Origin: Kitagawia praeruptora
Lineage: Eukaryota; Streptophyta; Magnoliopsida; Apiales; Apiaceae
Reading direction: 5' to 3'
Assembly: GCA_037693485.1 (NCBI GenBank)
Contig: CM075354.1
Span: 92,997,001-93,061,000, forward strand
DNA: 64,000 bases
The first letter of the stretch is position 1; each line of letters starts with the position of its first letter. The notes under the pieces are model-generated. The model saw nothing but the letters and a program-made list of their open reading frames with translations. It ran no database searches and was not told where the DNA came from. Of the stretch, positions 22,801 through 32,824 are shown one piece after another. The position numbers were made by a program, and so were the translations under genes.

Positions 22801-23946
22801 ACAGTGCAATTGGCCTATTTGATGTGGAGTAAATCCATTCAGCATGCTTTCATATGCAGAAGACGGCTGGCGGCGTGGAGCACTCTCGAGCATCATTAGG
22901 TTTCCCTGAAAAGCAGTAGAAGGTAAAACCGGTACATTAGGTAAAAGGGGACGTAGTGGCATATTCAGATGACCAGAACTTTTCTTTCTTAGCTGAGCAG
23001 AAGATTTCTGCCGTTTATTCTGTCTAGTTTCAGGCCGCCGACAACCTCTGTCGAAGCATTGTACTTGGGCTGGTGACTTTAAAATTTCATCAACATCACT
23101 CTCAAGTGCCTCTTCAATTTCTAACTCAAAGTCTGCATCATTATCTTCATCTTCATCTTCGATATTTTCATTTTCTTTCTCTGCCACGTGATCAGCATCT
23201 CCACCATTTAGAACAGCTGCAAGAAACTTTCTGTATTCAGCCTCATCGTCAACATTTGGAAGGTCCTCCTCATCATCGGTCTCTTGTAGAAAAGTCTCAA
23301 GTTCATCAAGTGTAAAACTGGCAAGAGAATAACGAGCTCTAGTACGCCTACAAATAGCATCCTCGTCATCTACATCCATGATGACATTTGTAGACTGTAA
23401 ACCTGTGTCCAAATCTCCCACAACGACACCATTAACAGCCTTTCCATTGTTTGAACCACTATCCTTTTCGGTAACAGTGTCAATCTCAAGTCCAGAAACA
23501 AAAATTGATTTTTTATCCTGAAACGCGCCCGCTCTTTCAGCTTTTCTAGCATCATCAGAAGCAACTGAAGCCTGAACTAAAACTTCCATGCCATTCTCGC
23601 CATCGCCTACATCATAGTCTTTCACTTGATTGGCTGGCTTCGACAACAATGCAGTAACTGAAAGTGGAGAATTTTGTACTCCACTATCAGCAACATCAGC
23701 CTCTACTCCTTCAATTTCAGAGCTTAAGCTCGAAGAAGCTTCCATAGAAAGGGTTTCTTTTAAAAACGGATTAAAATCAAAATCCTCGTCCTCATCCTCA
23801 TCCTCATCATGTTCCCCACACTCTTGTTTCTCGTCAATCCCACCCTCGGAGGAACATTGACCATTTTTACTTAAGCTTACATCTACAGCAGTTTGCTGAT
23901 CGGAACACTCAGCCTCATTCAACAAGGCATCTGAATTAGAAGCCAT
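8684..23946 (-). CDS. DUO3: DUO POLLEN 3 homologue (SANT/GON-4-like nuclear regulator), spliced
   Basis: I recognise this as the plant GON-4/YY1AP-related protein DUO3, which in Arabidopsis promotes division and gene expression in the male germline and acts elsewhere in development. Eight coding exons on the minus strand join in phase: 22341-23946, 21897-22242, 20015-20099, 19347-19403, 16138-16197, 15778-15999, 11877-13457 and 8684-9208 (4482 bp, 1493 aa). Every intron is GT-AG. The N-terminus is acidic (residues about 44-58 and 260-290), followed by the conserved RRTRARYSLASFTLDELETF (about 200-219), a helical FTPHQIGQLHCLIHEHVQLL block (about 362-381), a SANT/homeodomain-like segment starting LFTDAEDMLLASGLMEYNTD (about 643-690), and a long Ser-rich C-terminal region. 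It is longer than I recall for Arabidopsis DUO3 (about 1240 aa). No frameshift or stop is seen. The splice sites are inferred without transcripts. Confidence 0.88.
9938..10341. mobile_element. TA-repeat-flanked MITE, copy 1
   Basis: It lies between (AT)n tracts. The left end GGCCATTGTTCTAGAGAG and right end CTCTAGAGTGTCACCCC are weakly complementary. It resembles copies 2 and 3 in starting just after TATAG and in setting, but is only distantly similar in sequence. Confidence 0.45.
10391..10757. mobile_element. TA-repeat-flanked foldback MITE, copy 2
   Basis: Long inverted repeat. The left arm AGAAACCAACTTAGAATAG pairs with the right arm CTATTCTAAGGTTGGTTTCT, and inside these TTGGCTCTAT pairs with ATAGAGCCAA. 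The centre is a palindrome of TGTTCACATGATGACGTGG against CTGACGTCAC-like words. It is bounded by (AT)n tracts on both sides, as in Micron-like MITEs. Confidence 0.7.
10800..11335. mobile_element. TA-repeat-flanked foldback MITE, copy 3, with internal insert
   Basis: It shares TTGGCTCTATCCAACAAAA, CACGTCATCATGTGAACAG and GGGGTACCCCTAGTTTG with copy 2, and has (TA)n at both edges. The palindromic centre is replaced by a GC-richer insert of about 190 bp (10950-11140). Confidence 0.65.
10950..11140. repeat. Insert with four short GAA-loop hairpins
   Basis: Perfect stems around GA(A) loops: AAATGC-GAA-GCATTT (10959-10973), GAGGGCC-GAA-GGCCCTC (11005-11021), GGCGC-GAA-GCGCC (11091-11103) and GGTGC-GA-GCACC (11113-11124). 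It is GC-richer than its surroundings and has no ORF. Origin unknown. Confidence 0.65.
11877..13457 (-). CDS. DUO3: DUO3 exon 7 (long Ser-rich C-terminal region)
   Basis: 1581 bp, exactly 527 codons. Acceptor ATTTTTATTGCAG. It contains the AFLADWRPDTSGV motif near its start, a basic KYQPRRCRRPRLVKLAPGLP segment, the DLHMHPLLFR and DFHPLLQR repeats, and an acidic end rich in EE/DSE. The donor GTAGTT at 11871-11876 is weak. Without splicing, the frame would run nine more codons to a stop at 11847. Confidence 0.87.
13458..15777 (-). other. DUO3 intron 6 with a GC-rich foreign-looking segment
   Basis: Mostly AT-rich intron. Positions about 15195-15456 differ: near 50% GC and open on both strands for 67-81 codons, with no protein I recognise. 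It may be an organelle-derived insert or an unknown repeat. Confidence 0.45.
15778..15999 (-). CDS. DUO3: DUO3 exon 6
   Basis: 222 bp. Acceptor AATAATGCAG, donor GTATGCTC. It encodes GLVIFKNDLMSVWKSVVP, then a PRQWRVATGTQKSY segment and a basic KKKKRR stretch, a plausible nuclear localisation signal. Confidence 0.85.
16138..16197 (-). CDS. DUO3: DUO3 exon 5
   Basis: 60 bp. Acceptor CATCTTACAG, donor GTACTATG. It encodes AVRRLKNSPLTVEEIARIRE. The 3149-bp intron between it and exon 4 carries a copia LTR remnant and two MITEs. Confidence 0.82.
17205..17972 (+). mobile_element. Ty1/copia LTR remnant (probable solo LTR)
   Basis: The right part has the typical copia LTR 3' architecture: a GGGACCAGGACGTAGACC-like leader segment, GTAGAACCTGGTTAAA, then CACCTATTCACCCCCCGCCC, CTCTAGGTGTA and an ACA end near 17972. 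No coding DNA follows, so it is probably a solo LTR. The left boundary is uncertain and I found no target duplication. Confidence 0.5.
18515..18709. mobile_element. hAT MITE with TCGATAT-rich body
   Basis: Ends CATAGTTATTAA and TTAATAACTATG, flanked by a perfect 8-bp duplication GAGATGCC (18507-18514 and 18710-18717). The 195-bp body is a degenerate tandem of ATATCGACGAAATATCG-like words. It sits in DUO3 intron 4. Confidence 0.9.
18761..18969. mobile_element. Stowaway-like MITE
   Basis: Starts CTCCCTCTATCCAATTAA after TA and ends ATGGGACGGAAGGAG before TA. It is 209 bp and lies in DUO3 intron 4. Confidence 0.8.
19347..19403 (-). CDS. DUO3: DUO3 exon 4
   Basis: 57 bp. Acceptor GCGTTTCAG, donor GTATGTG. 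It encodes IFVRQKNRSCSRAPENPIK, continuing the SANT-like domain. Too short to stand out except by homology and splice phase. Confidence 0.82.
20015..20099 (-). CDS. DUO3: DUO3 exon 3 (SANT-like domain)
   Basis: 85 bp. Acceptor TATTGTAG, donor GTAACT. It encodes LLASGLMEYNTDWKLIQQ and CFLPCKSKHQ, the core helices of the SANT/homeodomain-like fold. Confidence 0.85.
20416..20600. mobile_element. Short palindromic MITE (CCTGAGGT family), second copy
   Basis: Starts GGGTTTCATGTTCCTGAGG like the copy at 8066 and ends with CCTCAGGTAACTCTCCTGA. Located in DUO3 intron 2 (20100-21896), which is otherwise plain AT-rich sequence. Confidence 0.55.
21897..22242 (-). CDS. DUO3: DUO3 exon 2
   Basis: Acceptor TTGACAG, donor GTAAGTT. 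It encodes AIQEYQRRHVGDACDTRFEK through VNRALFTDAED, the entry into the SANT-like domain. The codon for the next residue is split across the intron. Confidence 0.85.
22341..23946 (-). CDS. DUO3: DUO3 exon 1 (start codon, acidic N-terminus, GON-4-like helical block)
   Basis: The ATG at 23944-23946 opens the protein (MASNSDALL). The exon holds an Asp/Glu run, the DFDFNPF motif, the RTRARYSL block and the HEHVQLLIQVYSL helix. The reading frame stays open four codons past the chosen donor (GTATGC at 22335-22340), but phase with exon 2 and conservation across the junction (MDEVSS then AIQEYQRRH) favour splicing there. Confidence 0.88.
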
Positions 23947-23956
23947 ACTTAAACAA

Positions 23957-24393
23957 CTGAATTACGTAAAAACCCGCATTCAATATAATAGCTTCATACA
24001 AACCCACCGTATCGACAAGTATAAACTATCCTATCTTCTTTGCAAAAGGAAATTTTTCCCTGGAAATAAGCCAAACATTCGATTACTCAAATGTAAATGA
24101 AATATTATAACTTTTGCTAGAATCGAAAACCGAAACATAAACCTCCAGCTAACATTCAAATAAATTAACAAATACGAAACTAACAAGACATTCCGAAAAG
24201 CACAATTTACGACCTTCCAATCAAGAAGCAAACAATCCACAAACTACAATCATTCCGTAACCTACAAACCCTAATTATCCCAAACCAAATCAACTCTATA
24301 GTTATTACATTTAAATCCCTCAAACTTAAAACTTAACAATTAGATTTAAATAAATATAACAATAATTAAATTTCAACAGAAACAAATACTTAC
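23957..24393 (-). other. DUO3 5'UTR intron (predicted)
   Basis: On the minus strand CTCTT|GTAAGTATTT at 24393 and TTTTACGTAATTCAG at 23957 form a strong donor/acceptor pair just ahead of the ATG. 5'UTR introns are common in plant regulatory genes. Not confirmed by transcript data. Confidence 0.6.
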
Positions 24394-24620
24394 AAGAGCG
24401 AATAAATTCGAACACGGCGGATGCGTGTGCGTATATAATCGATGTTAACAGAACCTAATCGGCATCGATTTGATGATCAGAGAGAGATGATGACGTAGTA
24501 GTATGATATGTGTGTATGTTAATTAATTTTTTTTATTGGTGATAATAAAAAGAGAGAGAATTGAAAAATGTTAGAGATGGTGGGTGGGTGGGTGTTTAAG
24601 GTTTGGGCAGGCGGTGTTTG
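24394..24620 (-). promoter_or_regulatory. DUO3 promoter and 5'UTR region (approximate)
   Basis: On the minus strand a CT-rich patch (AATTCTCTCTCTTTTTATTA), an inverted CCAAT-like ACCAAT and a TACGTCATCATC (ACGTCA) element precede the predicted first exon. I cannot fix a TATA box or start site. Sequence beyond about 24700 becomes AT-rich repeat DNA. Confidence 0.4.
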
Positions 24621-24699
24621 GAATTAGGAGCGGAGGGGTCTCAAGTTTGAACCGACCACGAACAACAAAGAGTGGGCCAAACAACCGGGTCAATTCTTT

Positions 24700-24780
24700 T
24701 CATTACAACCCGGATTATTTAAGCCTTACTCCAATATCCACAAAAAAAAAATTATAATAATAATTAATTAATAATTAATT

Positions 24781-24814
<34 letters not shown>

Positions 24815-25047
24815 CAAATTTCTTTCTTCAAAAAAAATAACACAATTTTTAAGACTTTTTCCACGTCATTTAATAATTAAAAAAGAAATATTTACCGTTT
24901 GACTAGGTTTATAAAAAAAACATGTACATGTAAAGAAATCCTTTATTATCAAACCTGAGTCTACCACACCATCCAGTTAATTAATCACGTACCAGTTAAC
25001 CAATCAGAAAACTATGAATTATTTTAGAACCAATCATAGATCACTTC
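24700..25047. other. Intergenic AT-rich, TAA microsatellite
   Basis: (ATA)n/(TAA)n tracts at 24760-24812. Nothing else identified. Confidence 0.5.
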
Positions 25048-25265
25048 TAAATCATGGACCAATCAAATTAAAACAAATTTGTTTCCTTATATAATTTAAC
25101 TTGCTATCTTTTAACCAAGGTTAAACCCATCAATCATTCTAAATATATTTAAAATTTAAATCATGGACCAATCAAATTAAAACAAATTTGTTTCCTTATA
25201 TAATTTAACTTGCTATCTTTTAACCAAGGTTAAACCCATCAATCATTCTAAATATATTTAAAATT
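25048..25265. repeat. Tandem duplication, period 109 bp
   Basis: Two near-identical head-to-tail copies, anchored by TCATGGACCAATCAAATTAA at 25052 and 25161. Non-coding. Confidence 0.9.
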
Positions 25266-25354
25266 GAATTATATTCCTAAATAGAATTACAAATAGAATC
25301 ATAATATTATTAAAATTATTAAAATAGAAATCAAACCTGAGTCTACCACACCAA

Positions 25355-25815
25355 TAATATTATATTAAAATTTTTCCTTATTTACCATTCTCATTCTATT
25401 ATACTAACTACGGTTAGTTAACAATTCTAATTTAAATAGAGTAACTTACTTGATTTAACATATCCATATATTTTATTTTTTTAATGTCAAAAAATAATTA
25501 TAATAAATTAATATTTTAAATCAAAATCAATCAGGATTATACAAATATAAAATATGCAAAACTTTGAATTATTTTAGTACCAATCAAAGGTCATTCCTAA
25601 ATTTTAGACCAATCATATTATATTAAAATTTTTCTTTATTTACCATTCTCATTCTATTATACTAACTATGGTTAGTTAACAATTCAAATTTAAATATAGT
25701 AACTTACTTGATTTAACATATCCGTATATTTTATTTTTTTAATATAAAAAAATAATTATAATAAATTAATATTTTAAATCAAAACCAATCAGGATTATAC
25801 AAATATATAATATGA
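25355..25815. repeat. Tandem duplication, period about 258 bp
   Basis: ACCATTCTCATTCTATTATA occurs at 25384 and 25642, and both flanks continue to match through CAATCAGGATTATACAAATA. The two copies differ at scattered positions, so the duplication is older than the 109-bp one. Confidence 0.85.
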
Positions 25816-27351
25816 AGCAATTTTCACAATATTATTTTTTCACACTTTGATTTATAGTTAATCATAATAACATTATTATATATTACGGATTAATTTTCAT
25901 AAATATATACAAGAGCCAGTCATAATTAACCACTAAAATTAAATTAATCATAGCATTCTCATCCTAATTTACTTATCGTGGCTACTTAACCTTTAAAATT
26001 TAAGTTATATAAACTTTTAAATTAATCAATTATTAAAAAAAGGCTAAATTAAACCAATTAAAATACTAAAAATGAAATTTAAACCAGTTATCATTAAAAT
26101 TTTACTTATTGTTATTTTTCAAGAATTAATGGGACAAATAAATTGACTTGACGATATTTTTGAATTTTTCAAGATACTAAATATACTCTCAAATAGTATT
26201 AGACATTATTTGGTGTATAAATTATCAATCCAAAAAAAATTCATTACAGAATCAATAAAAATATTGTTAGTGAATATTTATATAGCAAATTGGTTAACTG
26301 AGCGCAAAAATTCTAAAAAATTATTTTTTTATTTCATAGCAAATTGGTCAACTCAGCGCAAAAATTCTAATAAATCACTATATTTGCTATGGTTAATTAT
26401 TTATCAACAAAAGGGCATATATTATCATCCACACAAATAATCATTCAAATTTTCTTTTAAATCACTAATTTTTTTTAGGTAAATGATTTATCAATAAAAT
26501 GTCATACATCTACCAAAATAATCAAGATTTTAAAAATCAATATTATTGATAACTAGATAGGTCGATACATATAAAATTATATATTATTTCTAATAAAAGG
26601 TGCTCATTTTAATTTTGTATTCTTCAATTCAAGTAATAATATTTAATTCTCATATCCTAATCTAAGAACAGACATATCGAATTTTGCTTGGTTGGTTAAT
26701 AATATTTATTTTTAATATCAACAAAATCTTAAAAATAGGTAAAAAAAAATTAATAACTTGGTAGATAGATTCTAATCAAACAGAGGTATTTATTAACAAT
26801 AAATAAAATTAAAGAAAAGGGCTTCATTTTTATATACTCTACTTTTAGTTTTATTTTGTAGTAATTCAATGTTGTTTTCAATTATATAGTAACATACTTA
26901 GATAACTTGGGCAGAGAGTAACATTACATGTAATTGTCATATTTTTTTCATTTTGCGTATTATTTTTGTTTCGTGAACAAAAATAAAAAATGCGTAGTTT
27001 AGTAGCATTTTGTGTTCAAATTATGGGTATACAAAATAATTTCATGTCATTTTTATGCAAAACCCAAAATACACATGGTATGAATGTATATAACACGAAT
27101 GATTTTACAGATCTACGTAAACTCTTTCTTTTAATATATGTCGGTCAAATATACTCATTGTTAATAAAAATTAATTTCATGTTTTTGAACTCGACAATTA
27201 AATTACAAGGACAAATATATAATAATATGATTATGTGTTTATATATTACACATTTGATTTTAGTTTCATGTACAGTTTTCTATCTTAACATGTTAATCAA
27301 ATAGAAAAAAAGATAGGTGATACTCATTTTCAAATATTTTATTTTACGCGT
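25816..27351. other. AT-rich intergenic, no gene
   Basis: Very AT-rich. Short direct repeats (GCAAATTGGT-AACT-AGCGCAAAAATTC) occur at 26286 and 26339. Open stretches up to 104 codons are low-complexity and have no recognisable domain. Confidence 0.5.
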
Positions 27352-28050
27352 TTGGATGACAACGGGTTGGGTTTGATCTGAATTTTATAAAATTCAAACC
27401 CACATCCAAATATTTTTGGGTTTTAAAAATAAATCCAAATCCAAAATTCAATATCTAAAACCAAATTCGTCGGATTTCGGATTAGATTTGACTTTTTTGG
27501 GTATCCAAAATTAGTAAAAATGTAGTCAAAATTAAAATAATTGTTACCCGCAAACAATATTAAGTATATTTATACAAAAATTAAAAAGTAAAATGATTAA
27601 CTTAAGTAGTCAAAATATAACATATTATACGAATTAGTATACTTAGTAAAATTTAAAATATGTTAAAAAAAAATAATTCTTTTTATACATAGAAATGAAA
27701 AATTAAAGTAAACAAAATTACATCTTGAATATATCAATAAAATTAGATATTGAGAAATATAAGTTCTAATTACTAAATTAGTATTGACTATTTCTAATGA
27801 AATATTTGAAAAAAAATAAACAAAATAATATGTCTTACATCTAAAATATTACATGAAATAATTTCAAATTAATGTATTATATTACATATGTATAGGGTTT
27901 CGATAGTGTATTGGGTTTCAGATTTTGGATAGGCTATCGGTTCAGTACAACTTAAATCCAAATGCAAATCGAAACTATTTCGATTTTAAAATTTATATCC
28001 AAACCTGAATCCAAAAATTCGGGTTTGGGTTCGAATGGGGTACCATCATA
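27352..28050. mobile_element. Degenerate hAT-like MITE
   Basis: The left edge GATGACAACGGGTTGGGTTT and right edge GGGTTCGAATGGGGTACCATC, with AAACCC/GGGTTT-rich inner arms, have the same layout as the intact element at 63285-63842. No clean 8-bp duplication is seen. Confidence 0.45.
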
Positions 28051-28630
28051 TCGAATTAATTTCCCTTCCTTATTAATGCGTAAAAGAAAACTAATATTTA
28101 ATATACCATATTCTGATAGAAAAGAATAAAAAAATTCAACATACAAATTCCCAAACTAAATATGCACATTTAAAGTTGTCATTAAAAACAAACTGACCAT
28201 CAACTCTAACAGATATATCTTACTCAAATAACGAGATGTATTGGATTTGTTTGGTTAATTGATAATGTTTATTTTGCTATAGTAGTAAATCAAATAACTA
28301 ATAAAAGAACATAAAATTTGTAAAAATGATATGAAACAAACACATAGGAAACTTAAAATATGGCTAAAAAACTTATGAACTTGGTTGAAATATTCTAAAA
28401 AATGAGAGAAATCAAATGTAAAATAAAATTAAGAAAAAACAATAAAGAGAGGTTTGGAATGTTTGAGCTGGGATGTGAATGGTATGATAATTGGTTGATA
28501 ATATTGATATTAATGCAATTGGTATAAATTGACGATAATTTATACTTAAATTTTAATGAAATTATCTTCTTTTTTTATAAATATTGAATAATATTATGTT
28601 TATATTAATTAATTAATAAATTTTATCATT

Positions 28631-28657
28631 CGGTGCGTAGCACGGGTAGAACACTAA
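28631..28657 (+). mobile_element. Helitron 3' terminus (degenerate)
   Basis: The hairpin-like CGGTGCGTAGCACGGG is followed after eight bases by CTAA. It matches the terminus at 29171-29197. The 5' end was not located. Confidence 0.5.
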
Positions 28658-29170
28658 CCAATCAAAATATGATAACTAACTTTTTGAGATTTTTTTAGTG
28701 ACCTCTAAAATTACTCCAGAAAATTGCTCATTTCCTATTTTATTTTCATTTATAGAATGAAAAATATGTATTTGATTTATTTTTTTCTATTAGTACTAAT
28801 TAAGTTTTTACTGTTTTCAACGCCTGATTCTCAAACATGATTATATTGAACCGAACTTTCCGTAAAAATAGCATAAAATGTCGCTAAATTACTTGGGGAA
28901 AAAACAAAAAGGAATAAGAAAATTGATATGTATCTTATGTAAATTTTATCATATATCAAATGAATGTGTTTTGATATTAATCTTTTTTTATATAAACAAA
29001 TTTTTAATTTTTTTTAACACGCATCCATACAATTATACATAATTTGAGAAAAGTTACTTAGAGATGCATATTGGGTTCGCTACACTCAAAACAAAATATA
29101 ACAAAATAATTTATTTTTTTAATACACTAAATATTTTTGTAACTATTTTAAAATTTTAAAATTGTGTTTT

Positions 29171-29197
29171 CGGTGCGTAGCACGGGTAAAATGCTAG
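29171..29197 (+). mobile_element. Helitron 3' terminus
   Basis: CGGTGCGTAGCACGGG hairpin, then TAAAATG and CTAG immediately before T. Hairpin plus CTRR next to a host T is the standard Helitron 3' end. The element body extends leftward with undefined 5' end. Confidence 0.65.
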
Positions 29198-29337
29198 TAT
29201 TAATATCAAAAAAAAATTATGGGATGTAGGTGACTTCATCCTTTACTTCATTTTCATGTTATCAGAATTAGCTTATAATACGGATGGATTTTCTTTGATA
29301 TATAATAAATTCTATTTTACTATATATGGGAAAAGTT

Positions 29338-29835
29338 GTATGGAGTACTATTTTAATTGAATTACTTGGAGTACATATACGTTCTGTACTCAAAATATTT
29401 TAAAATTTATTATTTTGCAAACCTTTTTATATGAATATCATAATTTCATTGATAATCTTAAAAATTACGTATGTTTTGCAATATGTTCATCTTGAAAATT
29501 CTTTGTGTTTTGCAATCGGAACATATATGTTTTGCAACCCAAATGTGCGCAGAACAATTTGTTTTACAATATTTTGTTAGCAGAACATACAAAATTTTCA
29601 AGATTTTCGATGAAATAGTGATATTCACATAATAAGATTTGCAAAATAATAAAGTTTGCAAAATTTTGAATGCACAATATTTTGTTAGCGAAACATACAA
29701 AATTTTCAAGATTTTCGATGAAATAGTGATATTCACAAAATAAGATTTGCAAAATAATAAAGTTTGCAAAATTTTGAATGCAAAATGTATATGTACTCCA
29801 AGTATTCCAATTAAATGAGTACTCCATAGAACTTT
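29338..29835. mobile_element. Mutator-like MITE with 9-bp duplication and internal tandem repeat
   Basis: Arms of about 45 bp are inverted copies: GTATGGAGTAC...ACTTGGAGTACATATAC on the left, and its complement on the right. A 9-bp duplication ACTATATAT flanks it (29329-29337 and 29836-29844), typical of MULEs. Inside are two copies of a 108-bp unit (about 29570-29785). Confidence 0.75.
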
Positions 29836-29869
29836 ACTATATATTATAATTATATTTTTATATAATTAT

Positions 29870-31700
29870 TATTTACAATATTTTACTTTAATTTTAATTA
29901 TTTAATATAAATTTAGTTAATGATATGCATGGTTTAAAACTTATATTATAAAATTTTAAAATAAATATGACGTTGATGAAATTCGAACCTTGAAATTTTA
30001 GTAAATTGATTTAATCATATAATATATCTACTCATTAGATCTAACGATTCTGATTTTTTACTAAAAATCTAACGGTCATTATTCGTAGTATGCGGATTTC
30101 TATTATATTTTGTTAGTGATTAGAAGATATGGGGTAATATTTTTGGGTATATATTAATTATTGTAAGATTATGTTTTAAATTAAAAGTTAACGTGTTTAA
30201 ATAAGAAAAAAAATATTATTGATTGGAATATATTAATTTATAAAATTATAATAAAATTTTATTATGATATAAATAAAATTTATTGATATGGTATTTCTTT
30301 TATTATGTTATGAATTTTATTTAATATTGTAATTATGTTTTTATATAATCATTATTTTTATTAATTTTTTAATTTTAATTTAATATAATTTAATATATTC
30401 ATGTTTACGAATTATACTAATTTTTCCTTATTATAAATAATGTATATTGATTTTTAATATATTTCATTAATAATTGAAAAATATAGTGCGATAAGATTAG
30501 TTTTAAATCAAAAAAGTAACATGTTTTTTTTTTTGACAAACAAGGAAATTTTATTAAGTTGCATCAACAAAAATTACCGACTTAACTTCAATCGGAACAG
30601 AACTCCCATCGAAAATCCGATCTGGAAGAGACATGCAAAAACACAAATCACGGCCAGGACAAACCCCTGAACTGACACTACAACCTGAATGGAAACAAAT
30701 AAACGAGCTAAACAAATAGCTGTTTATGTTTTCAGACTGTTTAACATCATGAATTTCGAAATTCTTTGAATTAAAAAAGATAAAAATGGCTTCCCGATCA
30801 ATCAAACCTGCACCAATTGTGGAACCAGTAATATCACAAATGACCTTCACATACGCACCGCCTGTAATCCAATGTTCAGAAACACCCCAACTATCTACAT
30901 GCCAAAAACCAGCTACAGACATGCCGAAGGTGAAAGATCTCATAAGATGAACAAATTTTAGTTGTGAAAAGTAAGCTCTTGCAATATCCGACACCAGCCC
31001 CAATCCAATGCACGAATTATAGATCTCCCACAAAACCACATAAATCATTTTCAAACTAGCCAGGAACAAAACACATACCAACATCAAAAAAACATACCTT
31101 AACATCCCAATAAAAAGGTAACAAGCAGACACACGCCAAAAGGCGAGACTAAAACCAAAGATTGAAAGACCTTCGGAAGGAAATATTAATGATTAGAAGA
31201 TATGATACCATTGATGTTTTTAGGTGTTTATAAAAAGTAATATCTTCAACTAAAAGTAAATGTGAAAAGTCAATCGACTAATTACCATTAATTATATTAT
31301 GTTATTGTTTATTTTAAATAAAAAAGGTAACGTGTTTTAATTGGAAAAGAAATATTAATGATAGAAAGATATGATATGATTAATGTTTTTAGGTATTAAT
31401 GTTTCCTTATTATAAACAACGTATACGGATTTTTAATATATTTTATTAATAATTGAAAACTATGGTGTGATATTTTTGAAATATATAATAATGATTGTAA
31501 GATTAGTTTTAAATAAAAAAGGTCACGTATTTTAATTCGAAAGGAAATATTAATGATTAGAAGATATGATACGATTCATGTTTTTAAGTGTTCATAAAAG
31601 GTAATATCTTCAACTAAAAGTAAATGTGAAAAAGAAAATCGACTAATTACCATTAATTATATTATGTTATTATTTATTTTAGGTGTTTTAATAGTATAGA
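29870..31700 (-). mobile_element. Helitron-like element, 5' end at right, with nested insert
   Basis: On the minus strand it starts TCTATACTATTA after a host A at 31701. The sequence resembles 5930-6404 and contains about three partial repeats of GAAATATTAATGATTAGAAG (31170, 31350, 31550). A retroposed sequence splits it at 30524-31172. No 3' hairpin was recognised on the left. Confidence 0.5.
30524..31172 (-). mobile_element. Retroposed sequence with A-tail and an open frame
   Basis: It interrupts the Helitron-like repeat. On the minus strand a 192-codon open frame (31132 to 30554) ends TAA. That stop overlaps an AATAAA signal (30550-30555), followed by an 11-base A-tail (T30524-T30534). 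This is the structure of a reverse-transcribed insertion, either a LINE 3' end or a retroposed transcript. The predicted peptide (hydrophobic N-terminus, then FWHVDSWGVSEHWITGG) matches no family I know. Confidence 0.55.
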
Positions 31701-31801
31701 TATCAAATATATTTTCATTTTAATGAAGGATAAATAAGTAAATTCACGAAGTATTAAAATATTGCTATCAAAATTTTTAATGTTTCGACTATTATATAAT
31801 A

Positions 31802-32060
31802 CTCCCCCCGTTTCAATTTGTGTGTCCTGTTTTGACTTTGGACACTGTTTATTATAAATGATTGACTACTAATTTACCCATAATCTATAAGACCAAATAT
31901 AGTTATGAGTGATCTTGTTGGATTCGTATTTATGAGTACTTTAATATAGTGAAGTTTTTATATTTAATACTAATACGAAATTGAAGATATTAACGATTAA
32001 AAGTGTGTGTTGGCAAACGTGTCCAGAGGAAATAGGACACACAAATTGAAACGGAGGGAG
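31802..32060. mobile_element. Stowaway-like MITE
   Basis: CTCCCCCCGTTTCAATTTG after TA and CAAATTGAAACGGAGGGAG before TA form a nearly perfect inverted repeat. 259 bp. Confidence 0.9.
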
Positions 32061-32824
32061 TAGTATAGATATAGATATGAGTAGTATTAAAAGGATTAAT
32101 GTTACTACCATATCATAGGTGCAATGAATTTATATATCTCACATTAATGAATAATTTATGTTTACGTAGAATATATTATTTACTACAAAAAATATAATAT
32201 ATTAATATATAAAATATGAGTTATAAAATAATTTTGCTTAACCCTAAAATTACAATATTTAAGTTTATTGTTTACAATTTTTATTCTTCCTTCTTCTAAT
32301 TCAATTTTTAAAATATAATTAACAAATTCTATTAATTAGGTCAATGTGATAAAATAAATTTAAAAAGTGAATATACATTTTTAGTAATATTTTCAAAATT
32401 AGTTAACTTACATGTTAACTAAACAAGCAAGCGTGTATTAAAATTCATGAAAGCATACGCTTTAAAAATTGAAAAATCAAAAAATATATTATATTATAAA
32501 ATTGGTATATAAAACATTTGTTAATTAAAGTTACGTAAACTAAAATATAATTCATGCAATTTACAAATTTTTTCTAATGCTTATAAATTAATTATATCAT
32601 GCATACATTAATTAGTTGGTAAATGAAATCTTTAAATAATTAGTTGGTTGAAATAGATCTCTCAACCTCTTATCTTCTACGGAGTAAATATCAATTAAAA
32701 TTCATTGTAAATAAAAGTTTCATAATACTATAATTTTTAGTTTTATGTAAATAAAAAATGTAAATCTTGAAATGATTAAGTAGAAATAATAATTTAATTA
32801 TTTAAATTTATACATATAAGCCTA
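32061..32824. other. AT-rich intergenic, no gene
   Basis: No open frame, inverted terminus or RNA signal found. Confidence 0.5.

Noticed and set aside
27952..28146. 64-codon minus-strand frame
   Set aside because: Lies within a degenerate hAT-like MITE and has low complexity.
30554..31132. Calling the 192-codon frame a host gene
   Set aside because: The A-tail and interruption of a repeat show a retroposed insert. No promoter, homologue or domain is recognised.
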